A stretch of 64,000 nucleotides of DNA from Aplysia californica. Lineage: Eukaryota; Mollusca; Gastropoda; Aplysiida; Aplysiidae. Within the stretch, counting starts at the first letter, position 1. Every line of letters begins with the position of its first letter. The stretch covers positions 755,311-819,310 of the forward strand of contig NW_004797539.1 of the NCBI RefSeq assembly GCF_000002075.1, written 5' to 3'. Positions 1 through 15,000 of this stretch are shown piece by piece. The translations under genes and the position numbers were made by a program. Under the pieces are notes generated by a model. It was given only the letters and a program-made list of their open reading frames with translations, was not told the DNA's origin and searched no databases.

Positions 1-44
<44 letters not shown>
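1..44. repeat. (GA)n microsatellite at window edge
   Basis: Uninterrupted GA dinucleotides for 43 bases; may extend beyond the window. Confidence 0.98.
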
Positions 45-46
<2 letters not shown>

Positions 47-421
47 TGCATGTGAAGATAAGACTAGAGTTCATTTTTGTTTTACATCATTTTCAATGCA
101 AACAAATTGGTTGTGAGATGGATGAGTTATTCATTTGGGTGTGTGTGAGTGTGTGTATGTGGTATGCGTGCGTGTGGTGCTTGAATGTTTGTGGCAGAGT
201 ATAAAACAAAATCAAATCATTACAACTTAAAATTTTCATTTTGCAAAAGACAACTGGTCAGATGTAGGACTAAAACATATTTGTAATTTTATTTAAAAAA
301 TGGAAAAATCATTGTGCATATCCACTGAAACTTGTACACATTAACTGCATCATCTTCCCACATTAACTTTTGAGGGACTTTTATTTTGGTAACAAAAAAC
401 CTGGCCATCTTTGCACCTTAC

Positions 422-521
422 CTGATGCTCTGTTCTCAAAAGCCACACCGTAACACTTCTCCAGGCCTTGTCGGAGCTGTCTGAGGACTTCCTCATACCA
501 GTTTTCTCGGAACCACACCAT
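422..521 (-). CDS. TRRAP: TRRAP exon 63 (last exon in window)
   Basis: Encodes [20 protein letters not shown] then [13 protein letters not shown], matching vertebrate [20 protein letters not shown]. Acceptor TTGCCAG, donor GTAAGG. Phase 0 in, 1 out. The next exon is beyond position 1. Confidence 0.95.
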
Positions 522-2854
522 CTGGCAATTGCAACCGTATTTGCATTTTAGTATGGGATTGGACAAAAGCTAGCATTTATAATTAAAATTTCAAAATCAG
601 ACCTATGGTGCTATTATATGATAACAAAAACCCTAAGTGGTCTCTGTGATCTTGCTTCATCTGAATGTTTCAAGAGAAGTTCATTTTCAAATATCCAATA
701 ATAAAACAGATCAAAGATCAAATCAAAATGAGACCACAGTGATAAGTAGTAACGCAACATTCAAATAAGAAATGTTTTAGAGTGCTAAATAAAAAGGATT
801 CAGAACCTTACAGACATACAGTATACTTGAACAGTCTTATAAACACTGGCACAAACATAATCTATTACACCCAAGCCAAGACATAATTTTAAACACAGTA
901 AGCCAAACACGAGGCAAAAGTTAGTCTTACAAACGTCATTTTAAACTATGTCATCATAAGTTCACAAGGCCAAAGTAAGCAGTTAGATATTGTTCACAAA
1001 AAATTCTCCTCAAAGGGATCAGGGAAGGACAAATACATTTAAGGCCAAATACATTTGCATGTTGTTTGTTTTAGTAGAGGTTTTACATTACTCGCAACTG
1101 CATAAGGTCATATAAGAGCCAGAAGATTAGAGGTGTTACAAGAGAGTAACAAACACAAAAAAGAAGGAGGGGAGATAAGGACAATAGATGTTCGATAGGA
1201 AAGAAGAAGCAAACCACACTAGAGCATCCGCCAACCACCCACACATTTGTATTTGTAGTGTAGTGTTCATCTCATCCCAGAACCTCACATCAGAGGCTGT
1301 ATACATATTACATAATTGTAAGCGTGTTATGACCCAAATAACACAATCTAGATCATATGGAAAGGGGACTGCTTTGATCTTGTCTGTCAGGGCCAAGCCC
1401 TCCACTGAATGGAACCCAGAATTCTACTTGATGGAGATAAGATTTTAAAAAATCAAACCCTTCCCCATTAGGGAATTTGAACTCATGTCTTCTGCATGTG
1501 ACCGATAAGAGCCTAACCGTTATACCACAAAAATCAGCCATTGCTGCCTCAGTTGAGAGTGTAGGTGTGTGCATATGTGTATGTGGGGTGGGGGTGGGGG
1601 GGGTGTTAAAGAAAGTTTTCCTCCTTGTTTATACTCTTTTTCTACTGCAAGCCGCTCCCAGCGGCTGGAGGTTGGAACCACTGAGCCAGTGAACCGCTCG
1701 GGCACATTCTTTTACAACGACTTCGCTATCAAATTACTTTTCGACAATTGCCGAAAAATGGTCTCTTACACCGGAAGTTCATTCCTTAGATGAAGAACTA
1801 TCAAAATAGGTTTGCTAGTTTCGATTTTATGACCCATTTAATGATGTTTTTGTCATTTTAAAATTTAGCACCAAAAAAGGGCCCTGGCAAAGTCACCCAC
1901 TAGTTGGGGCTGGGGGTTGACAGCTGCCCCCTCCACCCACACCACTTCTCCAGGCTCTCTGTTCTTATGCCTCCAACAGCCTTTGATGTAAGAGTCTTAG
2001 ATGAAATGACCTCAACAAACAACCTCCCATTTACCTGGTCAACAATGACCTCCAGAGTGGACAGAACAGTGGGGTGGACGTCCCTCTGAATGGACATGAT
2101 CTTGGAACACCTCCACATGGGCTCCGGCGCCTTGATTGGCCCTGACTCCGAGTTGCTGCTGGACAAGCCGGCTTTGTTCTGAGGGGCCGAGTTCTGGCCA
2201 GGGGTGGTGCTGGCCGCCTGGGGGGTACTGGAGCCGCTGGTGGAACTTGACAGGAAATCTGAAATCAAAAGTGAAAACGTTTCAACATTTAAAGATATCG
2301 TTTGGCTGGCTCATTTAAGTTAAGAGAGGCACATTAACACAGTAACATTTAGAGCTAGGGAAAAACAGGACAGAAACAACAGAGGAAAAGTACACAAGTT
2401 AGACCTACTCAAGGCACCCTCCAACTGTTTCTTGGGGGAAAGAGAAGCATATCGTCACCATAATGTTCACAAAGCACACGGTACAAGTAAGACAGACACA
2501 GAAACAATAAAGCCAAGGAAATGAAATAGGAACTTCAGTGATCTTCCAGCCACCTGCTTCGATATTCCAAAAAAGGCAATATTGTCCCCTTCCGAAAACA
2601 AACTACTATGCTTTCAACAACCGAAAGATGAAAAGATATGACAGAACAGGCTTTTCCCCTTTTAAAAATCTGGGTTTATGTGAATCCGAATATGGGTCTT
2701 TGGAAAGGAAAAAGAATTTTCACACATCAGATTTTGGGGGGCATCTAACAAATCTACCAAAAATGATGATACCTTAGTATCAGTAGCAAAATGCTACTAG
2801 CAGTAAAAATATTAGGAAAGTCTTGAACAGAGGAAAATATTTAGTAACTACTAC

Positions 2855-2913
<59 letters not shown>

Positions 2914-2945
2914 GAGGGAGAGAGGGAGGGAGGGAGGGAGGGAGG

Positions 2946-2999
<54 letters not shown>

Positions 3000-3026
3000 A
3001 GGGAGGGAGGGAGGGAGGGAGGGAGG

Positions 3027-3057
<31 letters not shown>

Positions 3058-6000
3058 GGAGATAGGGAGAGGAGAGAAGGAGAGGAGAGAGGGGGGAGGG
3101 AGAGGGAAAGGGAGCGGGAGAGAGATGCTGCAATGGAGGAGACTGATGAAGACAAAGAATACAGAGTTTTCAGAAATGAAGAGCTCAGAAAACAAAAGTA
3201 GAGAAAGGGAATGAGAGAAATGAGGCCGGAAGATGAGGACGAAGAGGAAAAGTGGGGGAAAAAAACCCACCCGAAAAAAGGAAAAGCAAAGAACAAAGTA
3301 AAGCAGAAATAGATGCAGCAGCAGCAGATAGTTTCTCTCTGAACGTGAGCAAGCAAGCTCTTCAACATGCTCACCTGACACAGAGCCTGCAGCCAATGAG
3401 GTGAGAAGCCCCTCCCCTACACTGGGGCTACTGGCTGATGGGGTGGGAGGGGCAGCACCTGGAGCTCCAGAAGATGACAACGAAGAAGACACTGATGTAT
3501 CGGCATTGGTGGCTGGTGTGGAGCCAGATGGTGCATTGGTCGAACCTGTGGTGGTTGCTGTGGCCGTGCGGGAGGGGTCGATGCCGGCTTTCTTGTCTGT
3601 GGGGGAAAGAAATGTTTCCTCCGACTCACTCGCTGACAGACCCAAGAAGTTCAAATTTCATTTTTTCCCTCTACTACAGTAGTCTCTGCCTAAGATCCCA
3701 GTGCTTGGGAGCCAGGGAAATGCAGGATCTTAGCTTATGTACCAAGGAGAGAATCCACAGTGACTCATGGTCAGGCTTGCAAGTGGAAAAATAGTCTCCC
3801 CTTAAGCTAAAATGTGCTGACGTGACCCATGGGGTGAGTTTATGACTTATGGCGCGCAAAAAGTTGTCAACCTTGACGACCAATAACAATGGCATGAGGC
3901 ATGATATTTTCATTCATCCAATCAAGAGTCCCAAGATCTAAATGCTTCTCCGCTTTACCTGGCTAAAACTTTGAGTTTTCCATCTGAGACCGAGTGCCTC
4001 ACTCCTGTCGTAACACACCATTGTGTTGTGACCGAATCAATTAAAATTCAGTCTGCCTAACAAATTCCGGTACACAGAGATGCAAGTAAGACAACTGCTG
4101 CAATGGTCAGGAAAACAAAGGCACCGAATAGTTCACACTTCGATGCTATCACGTCTGATGCAGACCTGCATGCCCTACCCACTCAGCAAGTGATGCAAGT
4201 TCAGGTGGAGAGCTCAAATGCGAGTGCCAATGAGTTAACACCTCAATGTGAGGGGCAAACATTGTACTGTGTCATCAAGATTTACAATGATTGTTTTTAT
4301 TCCGTAAATTATTATCTGAAATGCGGGATCTTAACCTAATGTAATCTTTCAGGTGGGAATCTATTAGGTGGGACTTTTGTGCAAAAAACAGCAGGATCTT
4401 AACGCGAACTGGGATTGTAAGCAGTGGGATCTTAGGCGGCGTCAACTGTGTAACCTGATGCGTTTTGGGTTTGGTCTTTGAGGGTAAGTAACTGTTGTCC
4501 TTTACAATTTGAGAGAGCATCGTTTGAGTTACATTTTTTGATAACTGAAAAAAATTTTGTTTTTAAAAATCTCAGCTGACCTGAAACACATTTTGACACG
4601 ATGATGAATGAAACTCACAATATTCTCAAACTGATGGACCCATGGACTGTGTTCCATCTAAACTTTTTCAGACACGATAGTGATGCTTACCCAAGTTATG
4701 TAGAGGGTTCACTTTAGTAGAGGCTAGATAGAGGAAGGCTATTGGGATTAGTGACAGTGACCATTAAAGATATCTTATGAATTTTTTTTCACTGTTCAGT
4801 ATGGTTTTATTGCCCTTTTGCATGCTAAGTTCCTATGTTAAGTGGTGAAAAATAAGATAACAATGAGCGATAAGTTCCTATGTTAGGTGGTGAATAATAA
4901 GATAACAATGATCGATAGCAATTACTGCCAAAATGCCTGGCTTTCTTTGGACTTTGAGCCATAAAGTTCCTGGCAGCACTGTTTTCACTCCCAAGTGAAC
5001 ATTTTCACAAGAGGACATTTTATCGATGCTAAGTGTTTTATTGTAATTACTGCTCAATCGACTCAATATAAGACAATTTCTCCTTCTACCAGCCAAAGCC
5101 AACCAGAGCTGGACAGGACTATCTTTTTTCTTTTTTTGATGAAAAAAAAAAAAGACACACCTCAGCAGAAAAATATAGACGCTTGATGTGAAGAGTGTAA
5201 CTCCTACACCATAGATGTAGATAAGGGGTGTGGAGTCCAGAGGTAAAGTAGGTTCCAGCACATTTTCAGTCTGATAATGAATGTCCCAAAAGACTCATTT
5301 GAGTTCTGTGTGTCAATTGGCTATGTAAAAATAAATCAGGAACTTTTCGGACCCTGTGGATTGCTTGCGTGTGAACTCAAAACTTATGGATTATATTGTC
5401 CAATACATCTTGTATTAAGAAAACTTTTATACCTTGAGCAATATGACAAGCACACAAAAGATCAAAATATAAATAAATGTCTGAACTTAGCCATAATATG
5501 AAAAATTTCAGAAATCTGGATATCCAGATGTAGGAAAATTGGCATCTCTGTGTATTACCGTACTTCTCATCAAGACAGCTTAACTTACATTATTTTTTAG
5601 GTATGTGAAACAGAGGAGGTACTGGCCAAACACACATTAAAAAAGAAAAAGCATTTAAAAATGTTCATTATTTGTCAACTAAAACCATTCCTCTAGCAGT
5701 GACTGTTATCATCGACAGTTCTGGCAAGCGGCACTCACGTCTCTCTCGCTGCTCCAGTTTGAGGGTGAAGTAGAGCGTGCGGATGGGGAAGTAGACGGCC
5801 TGCGGGTACATACGCCCGATGGTGGTCAGTACGTTCATGATCAGCTTTCCCTCCTTCCTCACCAGGCAGGTTAACAGCTGGGGGATCCTGAAAGGTCGTT
5901 CAAATGTCATGCACACAGGCTCGTTTTTTGGGGAGGTTATAGGAAAAAATACACGATGTCAAAGGTTGCAGACACAGAGAAGAAGAAGGTCGCAGTCTAA

Positions 6001-9000
6001 CGAGAAAAAGGTTATTGAATGTATCAGATACAGAAAATACAGCTTGGTGGGCTGCTGTTTAAAAAATAAGACGAAGGTCATTTGGGTTGCAGGCTTGAGA
6101 AAAGATAAAGGACTCTCTCTCCCTGTCCCCCCCCCCCCCCCTTCTCTCTGTCTCCCTCTACATTTGGTAGCAGTTCAAAGAAAAGATGAGGGTAACTGGA
6201 ATGTCAGTAAAAGAAAAGATAAGGGTTGGGAGGTTATCATTTTTTAAGCTTTGTAGGTATCGCTTTTGGCTACAATACGGATAACCCTAGTATGAATCCA
6301 CAACAAGACATTCAAAAAGTTGCATTGATTGGGGAAATTCCAAGGCTCTCCACTCAACTGGCTCAGTCAATTCGGAGACAGAGCAAATGAGAAAATTTGT
6401 TGTTTAAGTGACCATGCAGTTTTTTAAAGGGCCAGTAACTCTTTAGATGACAGACAACAAGGTGTCGAAACGCTTAATATGAAGTGGGTGTTGCCCACAC
6501 AAAAACTCCCATGAACCATCTACTCACAAAAGCAGACTTTTGTTAGGCATATAATTGTCAATCTAGAATCTCACCATTCCACAGGAGACAGAGATCTTAA
6601 ACCACTACAATGCAATGGAATAAGAAAATAAGAAAGAGACCCCCCACCCCCCCAAAAAACAAACCAACAACAAAAAAACCCAACAAACAACAACAAAAAA
6701 AAAAAAAAAAAAAAAAAAGCCATAATGGTTGTGCAGTACCATGGCAACCACTGGATGGCCGGAATCCCCTGGTGGTGCTTGTCCAATGTGGTCGCGATGG
6801 TCAGGTTCTCATCATCGTACGTCAGCAGCCAGATGGCCTTAGCCAGGTACTTCCTGGTGCGGCCCTCGATGGCCGAGCGGCAGGCGTGCAGGTAGCAGAT
6901 GGTGGCTCCTTCCCCAGTCTCCATCACTCTGGGTGGCCGGGCATTGTAACGAGAGGAGTTCAAATACTCAACACTATGGCAAAAGCAAAAAGTCTCCAAT
7001 AATTGCTTTCACAGAATAAAGACCAGCATTGATCACTCCTGCTCTCCAGCTGTTTTATTAATATTATACAGGTAAAGCAGAGAATAACTCTACAGCTAAT
7101 ATTCATTACAATCAGAGAACAGACACCGACTTTTTTATCTTTAAAAGTGGGCTATTCTTCAAGAGTAAAGAGAACCACATTGACATTTTAGTTTAGTAAA
7201 ATTGACATAATACCACCAATAAGAACAGGGAAAAAGTAAAGACGTTATTTGTAAAGGAGATGCCCTTCAGCAAACCCAAGAGAATAACTCTTAAACTAAT
7301 ATTAACTAAAACCAGAGATAAGAGACTGCCTTTCTTTCTTTCGTATAGACAGGGTTTCTTCGTTTTTGACCTTCACACACATCACAAAGTGGAAACTTTC
7401 CATGTGATGAGCTAACACCTGCAGTAATGATCAATGCAAGTCGAAAATAACAGGTTATAAACAAAAGCAGAGGGTGACAAAAAAGACACAGAAACTCCAA
7501 ATCCAACTATTCAGATTCAGAAGCCTTAAATCTACTTGGCTGGTTAACCAACATAGACTCTCCCCCCCCCCCCTTCCAATAAACCCCTCCCAAAAAAACC
7601 CTGATCAACTCAACAGACTTAAATAAAGCCATAGAAACACCAAATCTACACCACTAGAGTCAGAAATTCCAAATCTGGGTGAAACAGCAAACAGATTTAA
7701 CCCTGCCACAGAAACCCCCCAATCTAAAAAAAAAATAAAAATCTATTTTACCTGAATCAGACCCTTCCAACTTGCTTCAGAAACCTCAAATCTACCCACT
7801 TTACCATAAATCTATTTGGTGAATCAATGAAGACACAACAGCTCCACATAAATCCTCCAAATCTACACAACCCCATTCAGAAACGCCAAATCTGTCGCAC
7901 TTTATCAAGAAAAGACTGAAAGGCAGAGGCCAGAGGTCGGAGGTCGCACCTGTCACGGGTGAAGATGGTCTCTAGGTAGTCACCCCACAGTGCCCAAGCG
8001 TTGACCAGACAGTCATGGAGCTGCACAGCGGCCGAGAACACCTTGTTGGCCTCCTCCGAGCGGCTGAGGTGCTGCAGGAAGTATCCCTTCATGGCGTAGA
8101 GCTCTGCCATCATCTCCTTGGTGAAGAACTTGAGGTTGGTCACTTCAATTACGTCCAGGCCCTGGGAATACCGAGTAGACTTTAAAAAAAAAAGAGGCAT
8201 GTTTTTCTTCAATTCATCGGCTAGGTGCATTACGTGTGCAGCACTTGGTCTGGTGATAGGCTTTATTGTTTTTGTTTAGAGTCTAGAGAATCACATTGAC
8301 ATAACAGTTATTTAGTACTAGGAAAAAGAAACAGCAGAAGGAAGGAGAAGAAGTAAGCCCTTCTAGTGGTGTCCTCCTACCACTTGCCTGGTGGTAGAAG
8401 AAGAAAGCAATGCCCGTACACAGCGATAAACACTTCACCAGACCATTTGAGCACAGATAATCACATACAAGAGTTATTTCACCTAAGAGTAACATTCCTT
8501 TTCTATCTTTAACCCTCAGGGTTACTGACAGCTATTATTTGAACCAGACAATTGACCTTTAACCTTTCACTGACCTCAGTGAATTCGCTCTTGTTGAGTG
8601 AGGTGCCCATGTGCATGTAGCACTTGACCTGCTGTCGAACCTTCTGGAAACAGTCCAGGACTGGGACACTTGTGATGTTGTGGATCCTGAGGAGAGATGA
8701 AGGGGAGAGGATGAGGCGTTGATAACATAGAATCTGTACACACCTGTTGTCAAAGCAAACATTTTTTTCGGTTGTTTTTAACTGAGAATCAGTGCAGAAA
8801 TGCAATCAATTACCTTTTAATTTTCCTTTAAAAAAAGACCATGTTAGAGCCTGTGAGTTCAACACGAAAGGGAACTTTGCCATTCCCATTGATTTTAATC
8901 TGGACAAAGTACATCTTTTTTTCCCCCCAAGTCGGTCTTGTTCTTTTTTCAAGGTAACAAAGACCAAACATTATTAAGAAATTTCTCTTATATGAGAGCA

Positions 9001-12000
9001 TGCAAGCAGTTTTCGATTAGGAGCGTATAGCTATCCATCACAACTTCCCATATAACAAACCGCCCACAGGCTATGGGTGTTTCTAACTGGCCAGAGAGTA
9101 CTGAGAAAGTCCTAGCCAGCAACACACACTCATATGAACATACAAAATAGTCAGAATAATAGACTAAAAAATGACAGAAAGGCCTGCAGTGACTTTACTC
9201 CAAGGGTATATCATCAGTGTATACCCACAAGAGCTTAAGTCATTTTATGAGGTTTTGAGCAAATAAAACAAAAACAGTAGGCCCTAATTACAAGATTGGG
9301 TCCTGATAATTATTTTTCATATCTTTTGATGTCTTTATTCAAATTGGCTTCATTTGGAAACCCCAAGAATTTTATTTGAGCCATTGTGGAATGAAGCTGA
9401 ATATATGAAAACATTATTAAAAAGCAAACAGAAGACACCTTAACCTTTCTGCACAGTGAAAAGACACAACTTTCTGTATGTGCATTCTGCATTGTCTGTT
9501 TCACATAACAGGCTAAAACAGTACCTTTACATATGCAGCTGAGACCTGTGTCAATAAATAATAATAATGCTTACAGTAAGGTCTTATTACACAAATTTAT
9601 ACATATATTTTTAGAATTCTTCCTCCCTTAAACTTTTGCAGAAGAAGTAAAAAATTTCCACTGTATCAATTTTTACTTTTTATCTTCAAACATACTTATA
9701 CAAGTATCTACATTTCTTATGCATAGCAGTTCCTTTCCACATCATGACTTCGAAATAAAATCACAGAGATACAGCATCTGATACAAGCATCACATGATGA
9801 ACCATGCCAGTAAATCAAGACATGTTTACAGTCTTATCCTTACTTGCTTAGCGAGTCGAGGCTCACACCAACCAGACCATGTTTGCGAGCAATCTTGCCA
9901 AAGTGGATGATGGACTGGGCTGTGGCATGCACTCCCAGCATGGAATTTGAGTTCTGAGAAAAAGATGTTACCATCATGAAGTAAGATCAAATAAAAACCA
10001 CGACAACAGCACTCGTAAAAAACAAAAACAAAACAAATCCAAATACCTTTAATAATGATGAGAACAAAATTCTGGAAAAAAACCAAACAACTTTACTGAT
10101 AAATTTTATTAGCACAAGCCTGAACTAACATAAAATTATTCCTTTAAAAAAGGAAAAACTGACACACAAAAGCAGGAGAACCACTACTAACAAGGTTGCA
10201 TAAAAACAGTTGTTGATATCACGGACAGAATATTCTACTTTCTTCATTTCAGTTAAGTTCTGAGTAAAGAGAAGCACCTCGACAAAGACAGTCATTTAGT
10301 GCAGGATAAAGCAAAACAAGACAAGACAAAAAGAGGGAAAGTAAAGAAGTGGGATCCAACAACAGCATTCTCTAAGCTGTGGTAAAGGTGTACTTTTAAG
10401 TAAATACAGAATTCTATCCTTAGATTCCCAAATACTACTTCATTATATTACAGGAGTAGGCTAGCCATGTGAAGGAAAATACTACCTTAGTTTTTTTTGC
10501 TTGCAGTTAAGCATTTTTGTTTTATTTGTTTGAGTAAATAGAACCACTTTAAAAAAATGATGGCATTCAATGCAGAGGAAAAGCAAAAAAGACAAACAGA
10601 AAAAACAGAGGGTAAAGAAGAAGTTGAACTTATCAAGACGTGTTTTCCTTTGTTTCAATAAAAAGAAGCACACTGAAACAATAATGGCCTTTCATTGCTG
10701 AGAAAAAAAAGCATGAAAGACACAAAAACACCAGAGGGAATGGAAAAAGATAAGCCTATCAGGGGTGCTCTCCAGCCATTAATCCCTGTCAGCTACTCCT
10801 ACCATACTTACATTGTCACTGCTCTGTTGGTTCTCAAAGTGAGAGATGATGAATTGGTAGTGATGCTGTCTCCACGTGAAAATGTCACTCCAGTGAGACA
10901 GGTCATCTGATATCATTGGCAACCGATTCCTGAATGAAAACAGGAGCTAATCATGTAAAACATCTACCACACACTAAAATATCATTGACCAATCACATAA
11001 TAGGTCTAAGACATAAAAGACAGTGCATCTTTATTCTTAATAATCCATTACATTTGTGCAAAACAAGATTTCCCCTTAGTAGAACAGATATTAAAAAAAA
11101 TACAAATACATTTTCTAAACTGAAATCATACACTTGTTTTATTGACCCCATGGACAAACTTGATTTAAAAAATGGCATAAAACTGTTCTATTTACACACA
11201 TCATCATGATGCACAAGATCACACTAACGCACTGTCTCTCCAATATGGCATTTCTGGTTGTTGCTACTAAGCAGTGCCCTCTTCATTTTTTAGAAAGGGT
11301 TGCAGTGTCTAGATTTTTACGGCACTTGCAACACAATAAGGTCATTTAAGTGCCGAAGATTAGAGGTCTTACAAGAAAGTAACAAACATAAAAAAGAAGG
11401 AGGGGAGAAAAAGACGATAGTTGTTTGATAGGAAAGAACGAGCAAACCACACAGAGCACCTGCCAACCACACAGAGCACCTGCCAACCACCCACCGTGTG
11501 TCTAGTTCAAGGACACATTCCAGTGACACTACCTAAATGCCATTTAATCCATAAATGCCTGACATTAACAACAAAAACAATAATAACAACAGCAGCAACA
11601 ACAACAAAATAAGAAACAGGTAGATGATGGCGACTGTCTTTTGAAAATGATAAACTCAGCACCCAGCAGAACATGAGGCTTCCACAATAGTAACAACAAC
11701 CACAAACAGCAGCAAAGGAAAAAAAGACAGAAATAAGGTTTTGGCCTACTTTAAAAAATGTAAAACTCTGTGTATCTGGCAGAGAATAAGACTTCAACAA
11801 CAACAATGCCAAGAATAACTATAGTGAACACTCCATTAGCTCATTTGGAATCATGCTGGACTATGGAGCGGACGCCCTGGATTTGAATCTCAGAATGGGC
11901 GTTCTTGAACTTGGGTCGTTTTATAGAGTTTTCAAGGCTCTCGACCCATTTGGCTCTTCTTTTGGAGACGGACGTTAATTTTGGAGGTCTCGCCTCTTAA

Positions 12001-15000
12001 ATAAAGTAATAGTGTTGATAGGGGCATTAAATCCCTACACTTACTTGTCTACAGCGACCACAGCAACAAGAGAAAAACCAACAAAATAACAACAGCTACA
12101 ACAATGCTGGCAAAGGAGAAAAAAACCACCAGATCAGGATGGGACTTACTTCCAAGTCTTGACGATAGCCTTCATGTCGTGCACGCTGGTGCTGCGTGCT
12201 ATGCTGGCTGGCTGAAGACTCTGGTTGATTTGAGCTGCCTCTTGAAGCTCCATGATCATCTGAGCTGCCTGGGGACATTGAAAATGGAATTGTAAATGTT
12301 TTATGCTTCCATCGACACAATTTAACTCGTTTGGGAAGCAGGCCGCTTCGACTCTCTCCGTCAGTGCCTACCCGAGCCAAATGGGATAAAACGTCCAAGA
12401 AGATAGATGTAGATTGGATATTCGATTTTTAAAAAGCTTCCCCTACAGAAATTGAACTTGTCTTCTGCAGTGACAAAGAGCTGAACCTGTACACCTCAGA
12501 CCACAGTTTGGAGAGATCAACAATCATGTACACCAAGTAGTACAAGCCACAATATCACTTACGTTATATATGCCGAAACACAACACGACAACCTCCCCTC
12601 CACCACAAGAGAAAGGTATGTTTCTTTTCCTTGCATAAACAAAAGCATACTGATGCGGAAAAGGTCATTTAGTGCAGGGAGCAGGTAAAAAGTAAGATGG
12701 ACAGAGAGAGGCAAAACTGGGGGGAAAAACAGAAGTAAGACTTACTGGTGGTGCCAAGACACATAATGATAACTATAACGTTTTTTCACCAAAGAGAGAT
12801 GTGTGTTTTGTTCTAGTTTGAATAAAGAGATGCACACTGGCACAAAAATGGTAATTAAGGGCTGTAAAAAAAACAGACAGAAAGAACAGAAGGAAAGAAC
12901 ACAAGTACCCCCTATCATTGATGCCCTCCATATACATTATAGAGAGAGATGAATAAGTAAAAACCGCCTACAACAACTACGGTTTGGGTAAATACCTCTA
13001 TAAGCACTGTCAGGTTATTTAGGATACACGACTTCACAATTCAGCATCTATATTATTTGATAGGACAAAAACAAGAGGGTACAGAGTTGTACAATTGATT
13101 AAACACAAACAAATAGATCTAACCATTAAATATCCTCTTTTGAATTTCTCCTAATATTGAAATCGGATAGTATTTACTTACTTATATCCTGATAGTCAAT
13201 GATTGACTGATAAGAATAAAAGCATTAACACCAGCTTCAAGATCATTGTGCTAGGGAATTAATAAATTGGGTAATCTTCATTGTAGTTGTGCATAACAGT
13301 GTTAAAAGCAGGTAAACCCATACCTGAGTTTGGTTAGCAAGCTATTTAGAAAAACTTACCTGTAAATATTGCACATGAATCTGACCCACAATGCTTGGGA
13401 GTCGCCGCCATTCCTTGATCACTTGGTTCCCACAAGTCTCCACCAAACGCTCGATCTATCGAATTCACATGATACAAAAAAGTGTCTTCACAACAATGGC
13501 AAATAGTTTCTTCAGAGATTAACTAGATGTACATCTATCATGGAGCATAAAGCAGCTAAAAATACAATTAGACACAATACTATCAGCTAGAAAACACTAC
13601 AGACTATGGGATCAAAGAAAAACTCCGATATACAATTATCATGTAGGATAATAAATCGCAACACCACAGACCACAGAAGGCTTGTTGCTAACAACAAATG
13701 CCTATTGTTTAATCGACTTCATCTGCCTGATCAGACTGGAATGGGCCAGGTCAGGTAATAGCGCTGGCCAGAACTCTACATCAAATACACCTGAAGTCCA
13801 TTAGGACCCTATAGATTCGGTGCAAAGAAAAGACAGGACACCACAATGTCATGTGACATGCCGTAGACTTCAGATTGGCTGATAGTCATGACTTTCATCA
13901 AATGCATCTGATTGTGACTAAGACTATCAAGCCTTTTTGAATTTGAAGAATTTCGCCCTCAAATAAATCAAACAAAAAATTCGGATTTGATGAAATTTTC
14001 TGCAGTGTGCACTTGGTGTAACTCATTGCCCTTGGCATATCAGCCTGGCTAACATCACAGACTCCTAAATAACTATAACATTTAAGCATTACTTCACATG
14101 GGAAACATTGTAATGAAGAGAAAAGACAAATACTTTAGCGAAGCATGAGCAAAATGTTTGGAATAAAACATTGAAAAAAGGAATTTTCATTAACTTCTAT
14201 CATAGGCTACTATAATCCCTTCTCGACTCTATATCACATTTTTTCCTATCTGGCGAATAAGCCAACACGTCACTGACACAATGCCATTCGCCATCTTTCA
14301 ACATGCAAGGACTACAATGATGGGTGTCAATTATCTTATCGTTAGTGTCATTACACAATTGTTTAAGTTCTTTTTTTCAGGTTTCTTGAAGTTGGAATTG
14401 AAAATGCAAGATATTTGTTTTCATATCCTGGACATAGGAAGCTTTTCCTTCATGCACTAAAAATTCAGTTAATTATTGAGATATTTTCCTTTTTACTCAA
14501 ATTATATGATTGATAAAGGTAAGCCTTAAAAAAAAAAGTTAACTCAAAAAAGACTTCCGCATTTGTGTTATGACTGAAAATACATTTTTTTAAAAATGTG
14601 GAAGGTGAAAATCTGCCTAAAACTGATTAGTCACCACAAAAAGGTTAAGCAAAACAAGATGAAAAAGATTACCTGCTGTGAGTTGAGATGATGCTCCTCA
14701 GAGTTGCAGATGGCCAAATATCCTCGAAACAGGTTAATTTTCCACTGCTGTTCTCGTTTGAAGTTGCCTTCCACCTGCAAGGAAAATCAAGGCAACTGTC
14801 AATTTGAAGAACTGGCTAAAGTCATGTGTGTTCAAGTCTTTGAAGACATACACAATAACAGGAATAAAAAAAAAACTGCAGGGTGAATTCCGCTGAGGGG
14901 AACAAACTACAAACTACAACTCACTTTACCTAGGGGATAAACCACAAACCACTTTATTCAAGGAAACAGAAAACAAAGCACAACACATTCAACCAGGAAA

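Noticed and set aside
1649-1730. Minus-strand tRNA-like GCCCGAGCGGTTCACTGGCT
   Set aside because: Only a box A-like start; the spacing to any box B is wrong and no stem closes.
2851-3654. A 267-residue minus-strand reading frame and several others rich in Leu/Ser/Pro or Arg/Glu
   Set aside because: Apart from the exon 61 part (3375-3596) they are translations of the GA/GGGA tract.
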